A stretch of DNA of 64,000 nt. It comes from Keratinibaculum paraultunense. Lineage in GTDB: Bacteria; Bacillota; Clostridia; Tissierellales; Tepidimicrobiaceae. Location: assembly GCF_016767175.1 (NCBI RefSeq), contig NZ_CP068564.1:1116001-1180000 (forward strand). The letters are read 5' to 3'. The translations under genes and the position numbers were made by a program. The notes below the pieces were generated by a model, which did not search any database, was not told the DNA's origin, and saw nothing but the letters and a program-made list of their open reading frames with translations. This document shows, in pieces, positions 46,050 through 54,168 of the stretch; positions within the stretch are counted from its first letter, which is position 1, and the number at the start of each line of letters is the position of its first letter.

Positions 46050-46651
46050 AAGTCATCAAGATTTTCATCCATATTGCTTTCTTCTACTTCTACTTCTACT
46101 TCTGCTTCATCTGTTATTTTTTCTTCTTCTTTCGCATCTTCTATTTTATTATCATTTTCATGAGTAAGTTCCTTCATATTTACATCTTTTTTCTCAATTT
46201 TAGAATAAAATTCATCCAATGTCATTAATTGAGCCTCTATAAAAGATTTGTAACGAGTTTTGAATATAAATATCTCTTTCATTAAATAATCATATTCTTT
46301 TCTAATATTTATTACTTCTTCATTAGCATCATCAATTAATTTTTTACAAGTTCTTTCCGCATCTTCAATAATAATCTCTGCCTTTTCTCTTGCTGCACTT
46401 ATTACTTCATCAGCAGTACTCTGTGCTACAATCAAAGTTTCTTTTAATGTCTCTTCTAAATTATTATACTGTTTTATTTGTTCATTTAATACAAGTATTT
46501 TATCTTTAAGCTCTATATTTTCTCTATATAATCTTTCATAATCATCTATAATCTCATCCAAAAATTGATCTACTTCTGATTCCTTATAACCTCTAAATGA
46601 TCTGTTAAATTCCTTGTTTTGAATGTCAAGGGGTGTAATCATCGCATTCAC
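46040..46651 (-). CDS. divIVA: Cell division/polarity protein DivIVA
   Basis: A 203-residue DivIVA-family scaffold that binds curved membrane at septa and poles. The N-terminal lipid-binding domain has TPLDIQNKEFNRSFRGYKESEVDQFLDEI; a coiled coil runs to about 165. The C-terminus is unusually acidic (about 40 residues rich in Glu/Asp with an EAEVEVEVEE run). Last gene of the yggS-sepF-yggT-ylmH-divIVA operon, 5 bases after ylmH. Confidence 0.94.
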   Translation of the reverse strand: MNAMITPLDIQNKEFNRSFRGYKESEVDQFLDEIIDDYERLYRENIELKDKILVLNEQIKQYNNLEETLKETLIVAQSTADEVISAAREKAEIIIEDAERTCKKLIDDANEEVINIRKEYDYLMKEIFIFKTRYKSFIEAQLMTLDEFYSKIEKKDVNMKELTHENDNKIEDAKEEEKITDEAEVEVEVEESNMDENLDDLGA

Positions 46652-46656
46652 TCCAA

Positions 46657-47454
46657 TTATATTAATAGTCTAATTTTTATTCTTATTCTTCCCTTTCTAC
46701 TAAATCCTTTTATGGAATCTAATATAAATCTTCCATACCCTTTTACTGAAACTATATCCCCTTTTGAAACTTCTCTATAAACTTTATCTATAGGTTCCCA
46801 GTTTACTTTTACATTATTTCTTTTAATTAGTTTTTGACTGTCTTGTCTAGACAAATTCCAACTACCACTTATTAGTGCATCCAATCTCAAAGAAGAAACT
46901 GTAATATAAATTTCTTTGTAATTCACATTCCCTTTTTTTATATCTGTTAAAGGAATTTGCATTACTTTAATTTTTTCATTTCCAATTCTTTCTAGTGAAA
47001 TAAATATATAATCTGATATTTCATTTTTAACTATGATTTGAGTATAGTTCTTATGTATTAATATATCCCCTACTTTTTCTCTATTTATTCCTAAACTAAG
47101 TATACTTCCTAGAAAATCTCTATGGGAATATCTCCCAACATAATCATATATCATAAATCCACATATAGGTATATCTTCTTGTTTAAATTGATAGTAATCT
47201 GGATATATAACAAAAACCTTTCTCTCTGCTTCCTCCAACCCTCCTAACTCACAATAAGTTATTTCTTGAAAATGATTCAAAATAGACTGAGCAAGTCTTC
47301 TTTCATAGGGATCATAAAAATCTGTAGATTGTATTTTATGAGTATTCATAACTATTTCAATTTTATCCAATATCCTACACATGTTCATTATCTGATTTTT
47401 GTCTTTTATGTGAGATACAAGCTTGTCCTTATCTAAATTCAAACAAATCACCAT
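46657..47454 (-). CDS. ylmH: S4-domain RNA-binding protein YlmH
   Basis: A 265-residue YlmH protein. The C-terminal S4 domain (LRLDALISGSWNLSRQDSQKLIKRNNVKVNW) binds RNA; recent work on homologues links YlmH to ribosome-associated quality control, alongside RqcH (also encoded here at 41.2 kb), while older work ties it to division through its gene position. The start is uncertain: an ATG at 47452-47454 has a poor site, and a TTG five codons later is possible. Confidence 0.92.
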   Translation of the reverse strand: MVICLNLDKDKLVSHIKDKNQIMNMCRILDKIEIVMNTHKIQSTDFYDPYERRLAQSILNHFQEITYCELGGLEEAERKVFVIYPDYYQFKQEDIPICGFMIYDYVGRYSHRDFLGSILSLGINREKVGDILIHKNYTQIIVKNEISDYIFISLERIGNEKIKVMQIPLTDIKKGNVNYKEIYITVSSLRLDALISGSWNLSRQDSQKLIKRNNVKVNWEPIDKVYREVSKGDIVSVKGYGRFILDSIKGFSRKGRIRIKIRLLI

Positions 47455-47456
47455 CT

Positions 47457-47723
47457 TTAAATAAGTATTGCTCTTAAAATACTTAATATGACTCTTAATA
47501 GTAATACTGCAATTAAAGGAGAAAAATCAAACATTCCTGTATCTATTCCTAACTTATAAATAAGTTCCCTTATTGGAGCTAATATTGGTTCTGTCATCTC
47601 ATATATAAATCGTCCTATTGGATTATAATAACCTATTCTTAAAAAAGAGAATATTATTCTTATAACTATTAATAATTCAATAATATCAAATAAAATACTA
47701 ATTGCTCTATATAATGTAAACAT
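47457..47723 (-). CDS. YggT family membrane protein (YlmG)
   Basis: An 88-residue YggT/YlmG protein with two hydrophobic helices (LYRAISILFDIIELLIVIRIIFSFL and FSPLIAVLLLRVILSILRAIL) flanking the conserved NPIGRFIYEMTEPILAPIRELI-type loop. Associated with division-gene clusters in most Gram-positives; molecular role unclear. Confidence 0.9.
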   Translation of the reverse strand: MFTLYRAISILFDIIELLIVIRIIFSFLRIGYYNPIGRFIYEMTEPILAPIRELIYKLGIDTGMFDFSPLIAVLLLRVILSILRAILI

Positions 47724-47751
47724 CTAATTACTCCTTATCTATCTATATTAT

Positions 47752-48204
47752 TTACCAGTGAAAAACGCCTCTATTTTTTAATTCATCTCTTATATTACCA
47801 TCCAATTCTACATTGCTAGGAGCTAAAATAAATATATCCTTACTAACTTTTTGCATCTTTCCATCTAACGAATACAATCCTCCACTAATAAAATCAAATA
47901 TCTGTCTTTTTATTCCAGGCTCTAACTCTTCCAAATTAACTACTACAGTTTTTCTTACTTTTAAATCATCAATTATTTTAGGTGCATCTTCATAAGTTAA
48001 AGGTTCATGCACAACTATTTTCATATTTCCCGCTGTATGAATATTCACTACTTTATTATTCATCTTTTTAGTTTTTGCAGTAATGGGCGGTTCTTCTAAT
48101 TCATCATATAATTCGTCATATAATTCATCTTCGTTATAATCTTCATCTATGTCTAAATCATCAATTCCTATAAAATATTTAAATTTATCCATTAAACCTG
48201 CCAT
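47752..48204 (-). CDS. sepF: Cell division protein SepF
   Basis: A 150-residue SepF, which tethers FtsZ filaments to the membrane. The N-terminal amphipathic helix is MAGLMDKFKYFIGI; an acidic linker follows; the C-terminal domain shows KIVVHEPLTYEDAPKIIDDL and VVVNLEELEPGIKRQIFDFISG. Central gene of the yggS-sepF-yggT-ylmH-divIVA operon. Confidence 0.95.
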   Translation of the reverse strand: MAGLMDKFKYFIGIDDLDIDEDYNEDELYDELYDELEEPPITAKTKKMNNKVVNIHTAGNMKIVVHEPLTYEDAPKIIDDLKVRKTVVVNLEELEPGIKRQIFDFISGGLYSLDGKMQKVSKDIFILAPSNVELDGNIRDELKNRGVFHW

Positions 48205-48215
48205 ATAATTCCCTC

Positions 48216-48932
48216 CTAATAATTTCTTTTTCCAAATAATCCTGTCCCAATTCTTATCATATTGGAACCTTCTTCTATGGCAACTTCATAGTCATTGGTC
48301 ATTCCCATAGAAAGTATATCCATTTTAACATTTTCATAATTTCTATCCTTAATCATTTCACTTAATCTGCGTAAATCTCTAAAAACCCACCTCACTTCTT
48401 CTGGATCCTCTACAAAAGGAGCTATTGTCATAAGACCTTTTACTTTAATATTCTCATATTTAGATATCTCTTCAATAAAAGGAATAACTTGATTAACTCT
48501 AAGACCATATTTACTCTTTTCCTCAGCTACATTAACTTGAATAAGTGTACTTATGTTTAAATTGCTTTTTTTTGCCCTTTTGTCCAATTCCCCTGCAAGA
48601 GATAATCTATCTAAGGAATGAATTAAAGATACCTTATCGATTATATACTTTACTTTGTTGGTTTGTAAATGACCTATCATATGATATTCTACTTTCTCAC
48701 CTATAATATCGTACTTTTTTATTAATTCTTGAACTCTATTTTCACCAATTTTGTATAGCCCAGCATTAATTGCTTCATTTATTTGTTCAATTCCAACAGT
48801 TTTAGTAACTGCAATTATATCTACATCATCATCTGTCCTTCCTGATTTTTGTAAAGCTCTATTTATATTTTGTTTTATCATTAATAAATTATCCTTAACA
48901 GTAATATCCATTCCCCCCTTGAGGTCATTCAA
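48216..48932 (-). CDS. YggS-family pyridoxal phosphate homeostasis protein (YlmE)
   Basis: A PLP-binding fold-type III protein without known catalysis, controlling PLP and amino-acid homeostasis. Up to 238 residues with the PLP-lysine segment IIAVTKTVG, IGENRVQELIKKY, HMIGHLQTNKVKY and the phosphate-binding SMGMTNDYEVAI and RIGTGLFG motifs. The ATG used overlaps the stop of the HlyD-like gene (ATGA); an ATG seven codons later sits on the AAGGGGGG and seems less suitable. Confidence 0.93.
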   Translation of the reverse strand: MNDLKGGMDITVKDNLLMIKQNINRALQKSGRTDDDVDIIAVTKTVGIEQINEAINAGLYKIGENRVQELIKKYDIIGEKVEYHMIGHLQTNKVKYIIDKVSLIHSLDRLSLAGELDKRAKKSNLNISTLIQVNVAEEKSKYGLRVNQVIPFIEEISKYENIKVKGLMTIAPFVEDPEEVRWVFRDLRRLSEMIKDRNYENVKMDILSMGMTNDYEVAIEEGSNMIRIGTGLFGKRNY

Positions 48933-50229
48933 TTATACTTCCGTCTTTGACATTTTTAGTATTTAATAAAATTTCATCAAATATGGATATAGTTTTAACT
49001 AATTTATCACTTCCTTTTAATTTTATTTTATTGTTTTTATCCCCATTACTTACATAAACAAATTTGTCATCTTCAGCTAAAATTTCTATTGGTTTAAATT
49101 TAATTATACCACTAATATCCTTAGTATAAACTCCTTTTATACCATCTTTTTCAACCACACATTTAATGGGTAATTTATATGCCTCATGTTTATATTTTAT
49201 TATACTTACATCTATAAACCTCTTATCATAATAATCATAAAAATCAGTATTAAATTTACAAAGGATTGTCCCTTTATTTCCATCTTTATTTATATTTTTT
49301 ATTATACCTTTTATTTCCTTATTATTTTTATCTGAAGTAATAGTAATATATTTTCCTACTTCATAATTTGATACATCTTTCATATTATCAATTTTTATTA
49401 TCATATACCATTCTAAATTATCAATAATTTTAAAAATAGGCTTTCCATACTCTACATCCTTGGGCTTCTCATTTGAATTTTGTTTATTTGAAGCTTCCTT
49501 AAAATCTGAATATGTGTATTTTTCTTTATTATTAAACGAATATATATCCTCAAATTCATCAATAATATAAGATACTATTCCTGATTGCTTAGAATAATAA
49601 TCAATTGTATTACTTGTAATCTGTTGAAGTAACTCATCTCTGCTTTTCTCTAAACTTTCAACACTATAACTAATCAAAGTATCTTCTCCTGATATTTCCC
49701 TTTGTTTCCCATAGTATAAAGACAATTTTCCTTTTAATACTTCAACTTTCTCATAGTTCTTGTCTGCAATTGAATTTTGAATGGCTCTTATTGTTTCATC
49801 TAAACCCTCTTGAACTTTATTTTCATCTATTTTAATTATTTCATTATCTTTTTCAGTTTTAGTCAATATATCAATTTTCTTATTTAATTCATTTAGCTCT
49901 TGTTTTAATGTAGAAGTTTCATCTAACATACTAAGCTGTGCTATTTTAATACCTGATGGTACTCTTTCTCCTTCGTCAACATATAATTCTAATGTTCCAT
50001 TTCCATCAGCATAATATACATTTTCTTTTTTTATTATAATTCCTTTGGTTTCAATTTTGTCCTCTATAATAGTTGATTCTGGAAATATAGATTTTGAGGT
50101 AACCCCAAATAAAGATGGAATACTTCTAAAAAATAAGTATATAAATATAAAAGATACTAGAAAAAGCCTCCCTATATTTCCCCTTTTCTTTTGTTTTTTT
50201 CTTTTCTCTTCACGTTCTTTTAGTGACAT
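48925..50229 (-). CDS. HlyD-like membrane-anchored protein upstream of the division cluster
   Basis: A 434-residue protein with a very basic cytoplasmic start (KEREEKRKKQKKRGN), one transmembrane helix at about 21-42, and a large outer part. The outer part looks like a membrane-fusion (HlyD-type) protein: a split lipoyl-like domain (GTLELYVDEGERVPSGIKIAQLS near 80 and GIVSYIIDEFEDIYSF near 225) interrupted by a coiled coil (about 105-205), then beta-rich domains. No ABC transporter lies nearby. It overlaps yggS, so it is coupled to the division operon. Function unknown. Confidence 0.75.
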   Translation of the reverse strand: MSLKEREEKRKKQKKRGNIGRLFLVSFIFIYLFFRSIPSLFGVTSKSIFPESTIIEDKIETKGIIIKKENVYYADGNGTLELYVDEGERVPSGIKIAQLSMLDETSTLKQELNELNKKIDILTKTEKDNEIIKIDENKVQEGLDETIRAIQNSIADKNYEKVEVLKGKLSLYYGKQREISGEDTLISYSVESLEKSRDELLQQITSNTIDYYSKQSGIVSYIIDEFEDIYSFNNKEKYTYSDFKEASNKQNSNEKPKDVEYGKPIFKIIDNLEWYMIIKIDNMKDVSNYEVGKYITITSDKNNKEIKGIIKNINKDGNKGTILCKFNTDFYDYYDKRFIDVSIIKYKHEAYKLPIKCVVEKDGIKGVYTKDISGIIKFKPIEILAEDDKFVYVSNGDKNNKIKLKGSDKLVKTISIFDEILLNTKNVKDGSIIE

Positions 50230-50307
50230 AAAAATCATCCTTACTAAATAGTATACTATATAATTTCTACATTGATCAGTGTATTCCTTCTATGAAGAGT
50301 AAAAAAT

Positions 50308-50685
50308 TTAAATTTTAAAAAACTTACCGTACTTGCTTATTATTTTAAATTTCAATATATTATCTATGTTTAATTTCTTTATTTCATCATCATGAGTTAC
50401 CATTAAAATAGACCTTTCTTTTTTAATTGCTCCAATCATTATTCCATCAATTTTTTCCTTTGCAACAGTAATAATTCTTACTTCATCCCCTGATTTAACC
50501 CGAGCTCCATCCAATATAAATTCCTTCATATCTGCTTTTTCTAAGTGTTTTTGAGTTACAGATTTTTTGTTTATAACTATAATATTATTTTTTAAATAAA
50601 TTTTTTCTTTTAGTACAGATAATACATAACCTATTACATTAATGACAAATATTATAATTAACAATTTTTGTATATGTTTAAGCAA
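50308..50685 (-). CDS. Small membrane-anchored protein, unknown
   Basis: About 125 residues: a hydrophobic N-terminal helix (LLIIIFVINVIGYVLSVL), then a soluble, probably beta-rich domain (FILDGARVKSGDEVRIITV and KIDGIMIGAIKKERSILMV). I recognise no family. The start is a TTG after GGAGGTAGG; the codons further upstream overlap that site. It lies 78 bases upstream of the HlyD-like gene in the same direction and has its own extended -10 promoter, so the two may act together. Confidence 0.6.
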   Translation of the reverse strand: MLKHIQKLLIIIFVINVIGYVLSVLKEKIYLKNNIIVINKKSVTQKHLEKADMKEFILDGARVKSGDEVRIITVAKEKIDGIMIGAIKKERSILMVTHDDEIKKLNIDNILKFKIISKYGKFFKI

Positions 50686-50723
50686 AGTAAAACCTACCTC
50701 CAACTAATATTTTATGTATATTA

Positions 50724-50732
50724 AGTATACCA
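50724..50732 (-). promoter_or_regulatory. Extended -10 promoter of the 125-residue membrane protein gene
   Basis: TGGTATACT on the minus strand (TGn plus TATACT, 50724-50732), about 40 bases before the start codon; the -35 region (TTTAAT) is weak. Confidence 0.5.
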
Positions 50733-50756
50733 TAATTAACTTATTGATTAAACTAC

Positions 50757-50785
50757 TTTACAAAATTAATATTTTGATATATAAT
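50757..50785 (+). promoter_or_regulatory. Promoter of tRNA-Pro
   Basis: TTTACA (50757-50762), 17-nt spacer, TATAAT (50780-50785), 14 bases before the mature tRNA 5' end. Confidence 0.75.
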
Positions 50786-50799
50786 AATATTTACTAATT

Positions 50800-50876
50800 C
50801 GGGATGTAGCCCAGTCAGGTAGGGCACAAGTCTGGGGGACTTGGGGTCGCTGGTTCAAATCCAGTCATCCCGACCA
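50800..50876 (+). tRNA. tRNA-Pro (anticodon GGG)
   Basis: A 77-nt cloverleaf with encoded CCA. The acceptor stem is CGGGATG with CATCCCG, the D-arm is GCCC/GGGC, the anticodon stem is CAAGT/ACTTG around loop CTGGGGG, giving anticodon GGG at 50834-50836, and the T-arm is GCTGG TTCAAAT CCAGT. It reads CCC/CCU proline codons. It stands alone between two minus-strand genes, with its own promoter and terminator. Confidence 0.95.
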
Positions 50877-50880
50877 TGTA

Positions 50881-50918
50881 AAAATGGGGTGGAAACAAAA
50901 GTTTCTACCCCATTTTAA
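50881..50918. terminator. Bidirectional terminator between tRNA-Pro and spoIVA
   Basis: 16-bp stem (50881-50896 with 50901-50916, one G-U pair, 4-nt AAAA loop) with A-run before and T-run after. It serves the tRNA on the plus strand and spoIVA on the minus strand. Confidence 0.9.
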
Positions 50919-50931
50919 TACTTATAAAACA

Positions 50932-52410
50932 TTAAATTATAATGCATATTAAACCACCGCTACCATCATTTATAATTCTTTCTAATGCTCTCCTCATTTT
51001 TTGTCTAGCATCTTCTGGCATTGAATTTAGCTTTCCTTGTAATTGCTCATTTACTAAATCATATAAAGATTTTCCAAATAAATTAGACTGCCATATTTTA
51101 GATGGATCTTCCTCAAACTCATCTAAAAAATATCTAACTAATTCTTCTGATTGTTTTTCTGTTCCTATTAATGGAGATACTTCCGTGGTTATATTACATT
51201 TTAATATATGAAGAGATGGAGCCTCTGCTTTAAGTTTTACTCCAAATCTATTACCTTGTCTATATATTTCAGGCTCTGCTAATTCCAAATCCTCTAGCCT
51301 TGGACTAACTAAACCGTACCCAATCTCATTTGCTTCATTCAATGCTTTCTCTATCCTATCGTATTCTTTTTTAGTTTCTGCTAACTTATTTATCAGTGCA
51401 AGTATTTGGTAATCACCTTCAAGCTTGTATCCAGTCATCTCCTCCAACGCTTGATATAAAAGCTCATTATCTATTATTAATTCTACATTTACTACCCCTT
51501 TTCCTAAATTTATCTCTTCTATATTTATCTTCTCAATAATATCCAATTGATTTAAAGTCTCCAATGAATATTCTACTTCATTTAGTTTTTGCAATGTCTT
51601 AATGGATTCCTTAATAGAATCTATTATACTTATTTTTATCCAATGTTCCCTAGGCAATCCTTCAACCCATCCTGGTAAATTAATAGTAATTTCTTTAACC
51701 GGAAATTCAAATAACAATTTTTCGAAAACTTCTTCTATATCTTCTATATCCATTTTTAGACAATCAATTGCTAATACTGATACTCCATATTTTTCTTCTA
51801 AACTTTCTTTTAAAGCTAACGTACTATCTAAGTTCGGATGCTTACTATTTAATACTATAACAAAAGGCTTCTCCAGCTCTTTTAATTCTGATATAACTCT
51901 TTCTTCTGCTTTTATATAATTGGACCTATCTATATCTGTAATCGAACCATCAGTAGTCACAACTATTCCTATAGTTGAATGATCAGCAATCACCTTTCTT
52001 GTACCAATTTCTGCAGCTTCTTCAAAAGGAATTTCTTTTTCATACCAAGGAGTTGTAACCATTCTAGGCACTTCATCTTCTATATGTCCTAATGCTCCTT
52101 CAACTAGATATCCCACACAATCTACCATTCTTACTTTAAATTTAACATTATCCCTTAGTACTAGTTCAACTGCTTCATTAGGCACAAATTTAGGTTCAGT
52201 AGTCATAATAGTTCTTCCTGCTCCGCTTAAAGGTAATTCGTCTATAGCTCTTTCTTTTTTATACTTGTTTTCAATATTAGGAAGCACCAATAACTCCATA
52301 AATCTCTTTATAAAAGTTGATTTGCCAGTTCTAACCGGACCTACTACTCCAGCATATATATCCCCTTCCGTCCTCTCGGCTATATCTTTATATATGTCAA
52401 ACTTATCCAT
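50932..52410 (-). CDS. spoIVA: Stage IV sporulation protein A (spore coat morphogenetic ATPase)
   Basis: SpoIVA polymerises on the forespore surface by ATP hydrolysis and forms the basement layer of the coat. 492 residues: Walker A GVVGPVRTGKSTFIKRF near 22, followed by a TRAFAC-like ATPase (DCVGYLVEGA near 97), a middle domain, and a short C-terminal region. Presence implies a spore-forming organism. In Bacillus it is read by sigma-E; a CATATATA at 52451-52458 with TCATAAAA upstream is a possible but imperfect sigma-E site. The gpsA terminator upstream isolates it from the neighbours. Confidence 0.95.
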   Translation of the reverse strand: MDKFDIYKDIAERTEGDIYAGVVGPVRTGKSTFIKRFMELLVLPNIENKYKKERAIDELPLSGAGRTIMTTEPKFVPNEAVELVLRDNVKFKVRMVDCVGYLVEGALGHIEDEVPRMVTTPWYEKEIPFEEAAEIGTRKVIADHSTIGIVVTTDGSITDIDRSNYIKAEERVISELKELEKPFVIVLNSKHPNLDSTLALKESLEEKYGVSVLAIDCLKMDIEDIEEVFEKLLFEFPVKEITINLPGWVEGLPREHWIKISIIDSIKESIKTLQKLNEVEYSLETLNQLDIIEKINIEEINLGKGVVNVELIIDNELLYQALEEMTGYKLEGDYQILALINKLAETKKEYDRIEKALNEANEIGYGLVSPRLEDLELAEPEIYRQGNRFGVKLKAEAPSLHILKCNITTEVSPLIGTEKQSEELVRYFLDEFEEDPSKIWQSNLFGKSLYDLVNEQLQGKLNSMPEDARQKMRRALERIINDGSGGLICIII

Positions 52411-52485
52411 GTCTTCCCTCCTTATTCAAATTATATATCATTATATATAATATATATGTAGCAAGTTCTATTTTATGATAAGGAT

Positions 52486-52511
52486 TAAAAAAACCTGCTA
52501 ACATTAGCAGG
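52486..52511 (-). terminator. Rho-independent terminator of the DUF512-der-plsY-gpsA operon
   Basis: 8-bp stem CCTGCTAA/TTAGCAGG (52494-52501 with 52504-52511), 2-nt spacer, followed on the minus strand by seven Us (52487-52493). Confidence 0.85.
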
Positions 52512-52534
52512 CTATAAACATTATTATTTATTAT

Positions 52535-53551
52535 TTACTCTCTTATAATTTCTTCCATTTCAGGTTTTTTATCTCTAAGCATCAAATTATTAACAGAATT
52601 TTTTACATCTTTACCCTCATAAAGCACCTCATATATTTCTTCAGTAATGGGCATAACTACTTGTTCTCTTTTAGCTAATTCGTAAGCAGATTTAGCAGTT
52701 TTTATTCCTTCTACTACCATGCCGACAGAGTTGATAGCTTCTTCTAAAGATTTACCTTGCCCAATTAATATTCCAGCTTTCCTATTTCTACTATGCATGC
52801 TAGTACAAGTAACAATTAAATCACCAATTCCAGAAAGACCTGAAAAAGTTGCACTATTAGCACCCATTTTTTTACCAAGCCTTGCCATTTCAATTATCCC
52901 ACGAGTCATCAATGCTGCTTTAGTATTATCACCATATCCTAAACCGTCAGAAATACCTGCTCCTAATGCTATTACATTTTTTAAAGATCCTCCTAATTCT
53001 ACTCCTACTACATCTAAATTAGTATACACTCTAAAATAAGAAGACATAAATATATCCTGAACATATTCTGCCACTTCTTTATCTTTAGATGCTGAAACTA
53101 CAGCAGTAGGTATATTCCTAGCCACTTCTTCCGCATGAGAAGGTCCAGATAATACTGCATAAGGATTATGTGGAAGTATTTCTTCCACTATCTGAGAAAT
53201 TCTAAGTAATGTATTATTTTCTATTCCCTTTGCTACATTAACTATTACTTGATCTTTATCAACAATATTTTTTGCATCATTTAAAATTTGCCTTACACCA
53301 TGAGAAGGAATAGCTAATACTATTACTTGCTTATCATGTATTACTTTTGATATATCATTGGTTAATTTTAAATTAGAAGGAATGGTTATTCCTGGCAAAT
53401 ATTTTTTGTTTTCATGGAACTCATTAACATGCTGTATTTGCAAACTATCTCTCATCCAAATATCAACATTATGTCCATTGTTTAACAATAAAATTGCTAA
53501 AGCAGTACCCCAACTTCCTCCTCCAATAACACCAATATTTACATTTTGCAT
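52535..53551 (-). CDS. gpsA: Glycerol-3-phosphate dehydrogenase [NAD(P)+]
   Basis: Makes sn-glycerol 3-phosphate from dihydroxyacetone phosphate, the backbone that PlsY acylates. About 338 residues with the NAD loop VIGGGSWGTALA, VNVAKGIE, the catalytic Lys in GGSLKNVIALGAG, and GLSGIGDLIVTCTS. It follows plsY directly; with plsX at 11 kb this supplies phosphatidic acid synthesis. ATG chosen 9 nt after GAGGTG. Confidence 0.96.
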   Translation of the reverse strand: MQNVNIGVIGGGSWGTALAILLLNNGHNVDIWMRDSLQIQHVNEFHENKKYLPGITIPSNLKLTNDISKVIHDKQVIVLAIPSHGVRQILNDAKNIVDKDQVIVNVAKGIENNTLLRISQIVEEILPHNPYAVLSGPSHAEEVARNIPTAVVSASKDKEVAEYVQDIFMSSYFRVYTNLDVVGVELGGSLKNVIALGAGISDGLGYGDNTKAALMTRGIIEMARLGKKMGANSATFSGLSGIGDLIVTCTSMHSRNRKAGILIGQGKSLEEAINSVGMVVEGIKTAKSAYELAKREQVVMPITEEIYEVLYEGKDVKNSVNNLMLRDKKPEMEEIIRE

Positions 53552-53570
53552 ACTAATTTTCACCTCTTAT

Positions 53571-54167
53571 TTATACCTTTTCTCCAAGTTTAAACTCTTC
53601 TCCTTTTACTAACCTATTTATATTATCTTTATGCCTAGATATTACTAAAATAGCCAGTATAAACGTGGTTATAAAAAAATTTTTATTAAAAGGTCTATTT
53701 ACTATAGAACCTACTATAGGCACTAATCCTGCAGCTATGATGGAACCTAATGAAACATATCTAGTAATAATTATAATTGCTATACCTATTGCAGTACAAA
53801 TAATAGCTGTAGGATAGTGTAATAAAAATATAACACCTAGAGAAGTAGCCACCCCTTTTCCTCCTTTAAATTTTAAAAATACAGGCCAATCATGTCCCAA
53901 TACAACAAATATACTAGCTATTAACTTTCCATTATATCCCATAATCCTTTCTCCAATATACACCGCTATTATGCCTTTTAAAACATCAAGAATAAAAGTT
54001 ATGCCTCCTAATTTTTTCCCAAAAACTCTTAACGCATTGGTAGCACCAGCATTTCCGCTGCCATAATTTCTTATATCTTTTTTTTGAAATGCCTTACCCA
54101 AAATATAAGCTGATGAAAAATTTCCAATAAAATAAGATATTAAAGCAACTATGAATGATTTATTCAA
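53571..54167 (-). CDS. plsY: Acyl-phosphate:glycerol-3-phosphate acyltransferase PlsY
   Basis: Integral membrane enzyme that acylates glycerol 3-phosphate with the acyl-phosphate made by PlsX. About 198 residues, with five hydrophobic segments and the three loop motifs GNFSSAYILGK, GSGNAGATNALRVFG and VLGHDWPVFLKFKGGKGVATS. I use a TTG start 6 nt after AGGGTG, which leaves a 1-base gap to the der stop; a longer frame would overlap der by about 50 bases. Confidence 0.94.
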   Translation of the reverse strand: MNKSFIVALISYFIGNFSSAYILGKAFQKKDIRNYGSGNAGATNALRVFGKKLGGITFILDVLKGIIAVYIGERIMGYNGKLIASIFVVLGHDWPVFLKFKGGKGVATSLGVIFLLHYPTAIICTAIGIAIIIITRYVSLGSIIAAGLVPIVGSIVNRPFNKNFFITTFILAILVISRHKDNINRLVKGEEFKLGEKV

Positions 54168-54168
54168 C

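Noticed and set aside
48925-50229. HlyD-like protein as part of a drug exporter
   Set aside because: No ATPase, permease or outer-membrane partner adjoins; the context is cell division.
51602-51919. Plus-strand frame of 105 codons opposite spoIVA
   Set aside because: Antisense to a conserved gene, Ser-rich composition, no start signal.
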